Shown here piece by piece: positions 59,157 through 64,000 of a stretch of 64,000 nt of DNA. A program made the translations under genes and the position numbers. The stretch lies in assembly GCA_900045905.1 (NCBI GenBank), contig FCNS01000004.1, positions 62,001-126,000 of the forward strand. Reading direction: 5' to 3'. The DNA comes from Clostridiales bacterium CHKCI001. Lineage in GTDB: Bacteria > Bacillota > Clostridia > Lachnospirales > Lachnospiraceae. Position 1 is the stretch's first letter; every line of letters begins with the position of its first letter. The notes beneath the pieces were generated by a model. It made no database searches and had not been told where the DNA came from. It saw only the letters and a program-made list of their open reading frames with translations.

Positions 59157-59934
59157 TAGAAATCAACTCCTCCGCAAATTTTCTGTAAGCAATACCCGCG
59201 CTTGCCTTCGGGCTGTACCGTTCCACCGGCATGCTGTAATAAATGCTTTCCCCCACCTTCACGGTATGGGGGATCCTCGTATCAAAAATCCGAATCTGCC
59301 CCTGGAAACTCTCTGTCACCTGCTCCGTCAATGTTCTACACAGGTTTGTCCTCGCCTCACACATAGTCATCAGGATACCCGCAATCTTGAGTTTGGGATT
59401 GATCCGGTGCCGGATCTTCGTCACCGTCCGCAGATAGTCCTGCAGTCCCATCATCGCCAAAAGCTGCGGATTCACCGCGATAATGACCTCATCAGCCGCC
59501 GCAAGGGCATTGATGGTCAACATTCCCAGCGAAGGGCAGGTATCAATCAGAATATAATCATATTTCTTCCTGAGCGGATCCAGGATCTCCGACAGGATCT
59601 TTTCCGCTCCCATTTCCAGCCGCAGCTTTGCGTCCGCCACAGACAGATAAATAGAAGAAGGAATAACATCTACGCCGTCCTCTGTCCGGATGCACTTCTT
59701 CATGGCCGGAAGTTTTTCATCCTCTATCGCTGCCATCATCAGATGGCCAATGGTATTTTCCAGTTCCCCTGTATTTTCAATCCCATAACAGGCCGTAAGG
59801 TTCGCCTGGCTGTCAAAATCTACAGCCAGCACTTTCTTTCCCTGTTTCCGCAGTGCATATGCAAGGTTCAGGGTGGAGGTGGTTTTCCCCACCCCGCCTT
59901 TCTGTGATCCGATAACATAAATCTTTCCCATCAT
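59146..59934 (-). CDS. ParA-family partition ATPase
   Basis: A 262-residue deviant Walker ATPase. The N-terminal SQKGGVGKTTSTLNLA has the signature lysine, then VDFDSQANLT, DYILIDTCPSLGMLTINAL, and a C-terminal basic surface. It drives movement of ParB-bound DNA over the nucleoid. The ATG at 59934 overlaps the stop of the SymE-like gene. Presence of parAB implies a phase as a free circle. Confidence 0.95.
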   Translation of the reverse strand: MMGKIYVIGSQKGGVGKTTSTLNLAYALRKQGKKVLAVDFDSQANLTACYGIENTGELENTIGHLMMAAIEDEKLPAMKKCIRTEDGVDVIPSSIYLSVADAKLRLEMGAEKILSEILDPLRKKYDYILIDTCPSLGMLTINALAAADEVIIAVNPQLLAMMGLQDYLRTVTKIRHRINPKLKIAGILMTMCEARTNLCRTLTEQVTESFQGQIRIFDTRIPHTVKVGESIYYSMPVERYSPKASAGIAYRKFAEELISIEG

Positions 59935-60188
59935 CAATACCGTCCTTTCTTTTCCGCGACCTTATCCGCCGTTTCCCTGCCGCTTTCTTCAAAAACATCC
60001 ACATAGCTTGCTTCCTCTCTTGGAACGATCACCAGCCGCCCCTCCTCACAAGTGACAGTAATAGATGTCCCACAGTCAAATCCAGCTTCACGGAGCCATT
60101 GCCCTTTCAGCATGATGGCTGGTGTAGATTTATACTGATATCCGCTCTGCTCATAGACTTTCATATTTCTGAATTTTTTCATTGCCAT
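59934..60188 (-). CDS. SymE/AbrB-fold small DNA-binding protein
   Basis: An 84-residue protein with the SymE-like core STPAIMLKGQWLREAGFDCG followed by TSITVTCEEGRLVIVP, an AbrB swapped-hairpin fold. As first gene of the par operon with an inverted repeat in its promoter region, it is more likely an autoregulator than a toxin. GGAGG precedes the ATG. Confidence 0.8.
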   Translation of the reverse strand: MAMKKFRNMKVYEQSGYQYKSTPAIMLKGQWLREAGFDCGTSITVTCEEGRLVIVPREEASYVDVFEESGRETADKVAEKKGRY

Positions 60189-60207
60189 AGATGTGCCTCC
60201 TTAAACC

Positions 60208-60223
60208 GTAAATAAATATTTAC
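60208..60223 (-). promoter_or_regulatory. operator-like inverted repeat before the par operon
   Basis: GTAAATA and TATTTAC form a perfect seven-base inverted repeat with a two-base spacer on the minus strand, 20 bases upstream of the SymE-like start. It is a natural target for AbrB-fold or ParA autoregulation. Confidence 0.55.
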
Positions 60224-60391
60224 TTTAGAAATGCCTTTGTCTTCCAGTCGTCGGCCGTCAGTCCAACGGCATCACCTCCCTTAAATCCTTCTGCCGGAAA
60301 CATCGCTCATCTAACCTCGGCTTCGCCTCGCTAAGGTTCGCGATGTGCGTTCTCACTAAGCTCAGCTGACGCTTCGCTAAGTGTTCACAGC
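60224..60391. other. element right-end region without a gene
   Basis: This region lies between the par operon promoter and the rlmD terminator. It contains a hairpin AACCTCGGC-TTCG-type structure near 60318-60345 and another near 60358-60382 (CTTAGCGAAGCG with its complement in part). No coding frame with a ribosome site is visible. It might hold parS-like or att accessory sites. Confidence 0.4.
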
Positions 60392-60429
60392 AAAAAACAG
60401 CTGCCAATGCATTTACGCATCAGCAGCTG
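60392..60429 (-). terminator. rlmD terminator (element-borne copy)
   Basis: On the minus strand CAGCTGCTGATGC and GCATTGGCAGCTG pair, followed by TTTTTT (60397-60392). It is the functional terminator of rlmD now, and a diverged version sits at the left junction. Confidence 0.8.
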
Positions 60430-60448
60430 CCGATTTAAGTTCCGTGTA

Positions 60449-61981
60449 TTATTTATTTGACTGTTTTTCCTGATCCTTGATCCTGTAATAGTCTTCCATA
60501 TCCAGGGTCAAATCCACATGAGTATCAGGCTTCCGCAGAAAGCCTTTCGCGCTTTCTGCGGTGTCGCGGCATTCGCCAAGGTCTGGAGCAAGCTCCGACT
60601 TTGGCTCATTGCCCGCGCATTTTCGGTTGCTCAAGAGGCACACAGTCTCCACATTCGCCGTTCCAGGAAACATGTCTACTGCTTTTGCTTTTATCACTCG
60701 ATATCCGCTTTCTTGCAATACTTGGAGATCTCTTACTAAGCTGGTTGGTTTACAGCTAACGTATACAATACGCTCTACTCCATACTGAATGATTTTTTTC
60801 AGTGCTTTTGGATGGATTCCATCCCTTGGAGGGTCAAGCACAATGAGATCTGGTTTTTCTTCTATTTCATCGATTACTTTTAGTACATCGCCTGCAAGAA
60901 AATAACAATTTTTCAGTCCATTTTTTTCTGCATTCATTCGAGCTGCTTTTACTGCCTCTTCTACGATCTCCACACCTACTACTTTTTTGGCAACTGGAGC
61001 CAGAATCTGTGCAATGGTACCTGTTCCGCTATAGAGATCGAACACAATTCGCTCGTTTGTTTCTCCAATATAGTTACGAACGGTTTGATAAAGCACCTCT
61101 GCACCAAGCGAGTTGGTCTGGAAAAATGAAAATGGCGTAATTTGAAACCGCAGTCCCAATAACTCTTCCTCGATATAATCCCTTCCATATAGAATTTGTG
61201 TACAATCACTTTGTACCACATCTGCTAAACTATCATTCCAAATATGCAGGATTCCTGTTATTGTTCCCTGTAATGGCAATTTTAATAATTTTTCTTTCCA
61301 ATTTGTTAAGTCGAGACGCTGCTGTGTTGTTGTAACAAGCGCTACCATGATTTCTTTTGTTTTCGCAGCTTTTCTTATCAAAAGATGACGCAGCACACCT
61401 TCTTGTCTCATTTTATGATAGAAAGGAATCTGCTCTTGCTGAAAGTATTGCAGTGTCGCTGTTAAAATCATGCGAAAATCAGAGTCCGCAATACGGCATT
61501 CATTCACTGTAACAATATCATAAAAACTTCCCCGCTTATGCATTCCAAGTGCAAGCGGTCCATCTTTTACTTCATCACCAAAAGAAAATTCCATTTTATT
61601 GCGGTATCCTTCTTCCATAGGACTTCCTTGAATTCCCTCAAATTCAAACGATGGCACAACACTGCTTAATAGATCATATACTTGTTGTTCTTTTATTTTT
61701 AATTGTGTCTCGTATGGAATACTTTGATAAAGACATCCCCCACAAGTTCCATAATGCGGACAGACTATTTCTTTTTTTTCTAGAGGAGACTTCTCCAGCA
61801 CTTCTAATAAACGTCCCTCACATTTTCCTTTTCTTACTTTATTAATTGAAAACCGAATTTTTTGCCCAGTAATCGCATTTTTTACAACAGCATCTTTCTC
61901 TTCTCCTTCTACTATTACCTGCGCTTTATTCGGAAACTGAATTTTTCCTACCGTTCCTTCATAAACTTGTCCTTTTTTCAT
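60449..61981 (-). CDS. rlmD: 23S rRNA (uracil-C5)-methyltransferase RlmD/RumA type, prophage attachment gene
   Basis: A 510-residue enzyme. An N-terminal TRAM domain (1-58) is followed by iron-sulfur cysteines in CPHYGTCGGC (74-83), the SAM site FDLYSGTGTIAQ, LIVLDPPRDG and the catalytic Cys in YVSCKPTSL. It should methylate a uracil of 23S rRNA (U1939 in E. coli numbering). The ATG at 61981 follows GGAG. The last 67 codons, from VETVCLLSN on, are of different composition and belong to the integrated element, which restores the reading frame and terminator. Confidence 0.92.
   Translation of the reverse strand: MKKGQVYEGTVGKIQFPNKAQVIVEGEEKDAVVKNAITGQKIRFSINKVRKGKCEGRLLEVLEKSPLEKKEIVCPHYGTCGGCLYQSIPYETQLKIKEQQVYDLLSSVVPSFEFEGIQGSPMEEGYRNKMEFSFGDEVKDGPLALGMHKRGSFYDIVTVNECRIADSDFRMILTATLQYFQQEQIPFYHKMRQEGVLRHLLIRKAAKTKEIMVALVTTTQQRLDLTNWKEKLLKLPLQGTITGILHIWNDSLADVVQSDCTQILYGRDYIEEELLGLRFQITPFSFFQTNSLGAEVLYQTVRNYIGETNERIVFDLYSGTGTIAQILAPVAKKVVGVEIVEEAVKAARMNAEKNGLKNCYFLAGDVLKVIDEIEEKPDLIVLDPPRDGIHPKALKKIIQYGVERIVYVSCKPTSLVRDLQVLQESGYRVIKAKAVDMFPGTANVETVCLLSNRKCAGNEPKSELAPDLGECRDTAESAKGFLRKPDTHVDLTLDMEDYYRIKDQEKQSNK
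60533..60561. repeat. eleven-base inverted repeat inside the rlmD tail
   Basis: CCGCAGAAAGC (60533-60543) and GCTTTCTGCGG (60551-60561) are perfect arms with a seven-base loop. A shorter GGAGC-AA-GCTCC-type repeat lies at 60585-60596. They encode the odd peptide ECRDTAESAKGFLRKPD within rlmD, absent from the displaced host tail. Confidence 0.6.
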
Positions 61982-62085
61982 GCGGTTCTCCATTCTTTTT
62001 TATTGCAGAGGCTTAATTCCAATTTATTTTTAGCCACATTTCTAATATAGTAACACAGAGTTTGATTCTCGTCTATATTTTTTTC

Positions 62086-62115
62086 TAATCGAGTAGGCTG
62101 ACTCCTACTCGATTA
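62086..62115. promoter_or_regulatory. perfect twelve-base inverted repeat upstream of rlmD
   Basis: TAATCGAGTAGG and CCTACTCGATTA face each other across six bases. There is no T run on either strand, so it is not a standard terminator. It lies 105 bases before rlmD and just after the terminator of the small membrane protein gene, so it may be an operator. Confidence 0.5.
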
Positions 62116-62181
62116 CTGCGATGCAGTACAGCAAATGTCCGTTGGGGCAAACACTACGGCCGCTTGCTGGGCTTATCGCAC

Positions 62182-62209
62182 AAAAAGAAGCGCTATAGAA
62201 AGCGCTTCT
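62182..62209 (-). terminator. terminator of the small acidic membrane protein gene
   Basis: On the minus strand AGAAGCGCT and AGCGCTTCT form a nine-pair stem with a six-base loop, followed by TTTTTG. Confidence 0.85.
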
Positions 62210-62219
62210 TACGTAGTTT

Positions 62220-62567
62220 TTATTTTTCTTCTTTCTTTGGTTCTTCCGTCTTATCAGCTTCTGTTGCTGTTTCCGTTGCTTCTTCTGCAGTTTCTTCTTC
62301 GTCTTCCTCTTCACTATCATCATCGAAGTCATCTTCATCATCAAAGAAGTCATCGTCAAAATCATCATCATCTAAATCATCTTCAAAATCTTCCAAATAA
62401 TCTGGTTTTAAGAAACGATGAATTGCATATGCAATACCTACAACTGCAACTATAAGACCTATAATCGCTGCAATACATAAGATTTTGTTTCTCTTATCTT
62501 CATCTTCTTTTTTACTCAGAAGTTCTGCAATTTTGTTTGCATGGATAAGTTCTTCTACTTTAGTCAT
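62220..62567 (-). CDS. small single-pass membrane protein with acidic C-terminal tail
   Basis: A 115-residue protein. A charged N-terminal helix (EELIHANKIAELLSKKEDED) is followed by one membrane segment (ILCIAAIIGLIVAVVGIAYA, about residues 29-50) and a very acidic Asp/Glu-rich tail (about 58-95) that is surely disordered. Similar proteins occur in Lachnospiraceae; function is unknown. It stands between pcrA and rlmD in the host backbone. Confidence 0.75.
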   Translation of the reverse strand: MTKVEELIHANKIAELLSKKEDEDKRNKILCIAAIIGLIVAVVGIAYAIHRFLKPDYLEDFEDDLDDDDFDDDFFDDEDDFDDDSEEEDEEETAEEATETATEADKTEEPKKEEK

Positions 62568-62720
62568 AATATGAGCACGTCCTTTCTTTTTACTTTCCCT
62601 TTTTCAGGGTATCTATGTTTATTATACCATCTTTTCTTTTATATTACCATATATTTTTTATAAAATTTTGTCAAAAAGTCCGTATTTTTCCAATTTCATC
62701 TTAATATCTAAAATTAACAC

Positions 62721-64000
62721 TTATCCAGTTATTTTCTTCAATTTTGCAAAACTAGCAAACATTCGCTTTACACCAACTTTTTCAAAATTAACGGTAACCT
62801 CATAATCTCTCTTTCCTTCTACAATCTCGGTAACTGTTCCTACTCCAAATTTAATATGTTTGACTTGATCTCCTACTGTGTAATCCAAACAGTTGGAACG
62901 TGTAACGGAAAAAGCTTTTCCTACCGTTTGGTGTTGTTCCTGATAAACAGGAGTTGTTTTAGGTAAATCAAATATTGTATCTTTATTACCTCCAAATCCA
63001 CTTCGAAAGGCTGAAAATTCAGGACGTACATTTTCTATTTTTCGAGCCATTGTGCGCTTTGGAGCATTATCTTCCTGATTCAATAAATACGACGGTATTT
63101 CTTCAACAAAACGAGAGATTCGATTGTACTGTGCATGTCCATGCATTGTACGCATTTTGGCAGAGGTCAATGTTAAATAATCCATTGCTCTGGTGATTCC
63201 TACATAACAAAGTCTTCTCTCTTCCTCTATATCATCTGGATCTCCTGAACTCATAGAAATATAACTTGGGAACAGCCCTTCCTCCATACCGCAAAGAAAT
63301 ACACGAGGAAATTCTAATCCTTTTGCTGCGTGCAATGTCATAAGTACAATACGATTGGAAGAAGAATCCAGATTGTCAATATCTGCTACCAACGCAACTT
63401 CTTCCAAAAACTGTCCAAGAGAACCTGTTTCTCTCGTTTGTTCAAAATCTACTGCCTTATTTATAAATTCATCCAAATTTTCTTTCTTCTGTTCTGCTTT
63501 TTCATCTTCTAAGTTTTCTAATTCTTCCAGATATCCTGTTGTCTCTAAAATCAATTCAATTAGCTCTGACAGTTCTACCATTTGCATCTGAATACGAAAT
63601 GCTTTAATCTGATCCACAAATGCACGAATCTTCCCCGCTGCTTTTCCAATGGATGGAACTTGATCCACGACTTCCAATGCTTGGAAAAAACTGATTCCTG
63701 TACGATCCGCAAATTCTTGTACACGATCAATACTCGTTTGACCAATTCCTCTTTTTGGAACATTAATAATACGGCGTACTGCCACATTATCTTTGGCATT
63801 ATCAATCGTTTTCAAGTAAGCAAGTATATCTTTAATCTCCTGACGCTGATAGAAGTTTATTCCCCCAATTAAACGGTATGGAACATTATAGGCAATACAT
63901 TTTTCTTCAAATACACGAGACTGCGCATTGGTACGATACAGGACTGCACAATCACTATACTGTGCCCCCTCTTCTTCCACTACTTTTTTTATTGCACGCA
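62721..64000 (-). CDS. pcrA: ATP-dependent DNA helicase PcrA/UvrD, C-terminal part (cut by window edge)
   Basis: The last 426 codons of a superfamily 1 helicase. Motif IV CAVLYRTNAQSRVFEE, motif V VLMTLHAAKGLEFPRVFL and motif VI EERRLCYVGITRAMDYLTLT are present. The extreme C-terminus has the PcrA-type domain with GDQVKHIKFGVGTVTEIVEG, which binds RNA polymerase or repair partners. It unwinds DNA in repair and replication-conflict resolution. The frame stays open to the window end, so the N-terminal ATPase motifs lie outside. Confidence 0.93.
   Translation of the reverse strand, partial: RAIKKVVEEEGAQYSDCAVLYRTNAQSRVFEEKCIAYNVPYRLIGGINFYQRQEIKDILAYLKTIDNAKDNVAVRRIINVPKRGIGQTSIDRVQEFADRTGISFFQALEVVDQVPSIGKAAGKIRAFVDQIKAFRIQMQMVELSELIELILETTGYLEELENLEDEKAEQKKENLDEFINKAVDFEQTRETGSLGQFLEEVALVADIDNLDSSSNRIVLMTLHAAKGLEFPRVFLCGMEEGLFPSYISMSSGDPDDIEEERRLCYVGITRAMDYLTLTSAKMRTMHGHAQYNRISRFVEEIPSYLLNQEDNAPKRTMARKIENVRPEFSAFRSGFGGNKDTIFDLPKTTPVYQEQHQTVGKAFSVTRSNCLDYTVGDQVKHIKFGVGTVTEIVEGKRDYEVTVNFEKVGVKRMFASFAKLKKITG

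Larger units (their letters stand above)
6613..60652. mobile_element. integrated siphophage-type element in rlmD, about 54 kb
   Basis: The limits are set by the duplicated VETVCLLSN codons at 6613-6639 and 60626-60652. Inside lie integrase-type serine recombinases at the left end, a complete set of packaging, head, tail and lysis genes, a replication module, par genes at the right end and an 11 kb cargo island. GC content is clearly higher than in the flanking genes. The exact crossover bases cannot be fixed, since the two copies share only short identical stretches within these codons. Confidence 0.85.
60392..60652. repeat. right duplicate of the rlmD 3' end (attR side)
   Basis: This matches 6473-6639 at the left junction but is longer because of an extra GC-rich stretch inside the coding tail (about 60500-60620). 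The duplicated VETVCLLSN codons are at 60626-60652 here and 6613-6639 on the left. Confidence 0.8.

Noticed and set aside
59934-60188. SymE-like protein as a toxin of a type I toxin-antitoxin pair
   Set aside because: No antisense RNA promoter is evident over its leader, and its position as first gene of a par operon with an operator-like repeat fits an autoregulator better.
6613-60652. An integrative conjugative element instead of a prophage
   Set aside because: No relaxase, coupling protein or type IV secretion genes are visible, whereas packaging, head, tail and lysis genes are complete; only the par cassette and recombinases would also fit an ICE.
1-64000. tRNA genes, CRISPR arrays, retrons or diversity-generating retroelements
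   Set aside because: I saw no tRNA T-loop/acceptor pattern, no regularly spaced direct repeats and no reverse transcriptase motifs in any frame.

Overview
The window reads as a low-GC Clostridia chromosome, most likely a gut Lachnospiraceae. The flanks are AT-rich host DNA: a pcrA-type helicase, rlmD, a heterodimeric ABC exporter and small redox genes. Between them sits a GC-richer integrated element of about 54 kb, from about 6.6 to 60.65 kb. Taxonomy and element type are inferred from gene content, protein motifs and composition only.

Layout. 1-6.4 kb, host: end of an aldo/keto reductase, a hexapeptide acetyltransferase, an FMN reductase, a DUF2500-like relic, a PfpI/DJ-1 protein and a two-gene ABC exporter. 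6.47-6.64 kb: left junction, holding a decayed duplicate of the 3' end and terminator of rlmD. 6.6-10.6 kb: two overlapping large serine recombinases and one small gene. 10.65-22.1 kb: an 11 kb cargo island with an AraC regulator, SDR, three MATE transporters, an iron-type alcohol dehydrogenase, a C_GCAxxG_C_C protein, an AlkZ-related protein, an acetyltransferase, two aldo/keto reductases and the broken end of another serine recombinase. 22.1-54.5 kb, all on the minus strand: a siphophage genome read from right to left as early/replication genes, packaging, head, tail and lysis. 54.7-57.8 kb: a 1021-residue STAND ATPase with a TPR-like C-terminal half. 57.9-60.2 kb: a SymE-like protein, ParA, ParB and a small protein. 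60.4-64 kb, host: rlmD (the attachment gene), a small acidic membrane protein and the C-terminal part of PcrA/UvrD.

How it works together. The prophage sits in the 3' end of rlmD, in codons for VETVCLLSN. It brings a replacement rlmD tail and terminator on its right end, and the old host tail lies 54 kb away next to the recombinase. I see no CI-type repressor. The early operon starts at a promoter with consensus -35 and -10 boxes whose 17-base spacer holds a near-consensus Gram-positive LexA box, so host LexA may directly hold the lytic programme off. Two AT-rich genes with their own terminators interrupt the tail genes; one has the key residues of a RES-domain NAD+-degrading toxin. Together with the STAND ATPase these are the best candidates for undescribed defence or superinfection functions. 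ParA/ParB suggest the element can also exist as an extrachromosomal, plasmid-like form.
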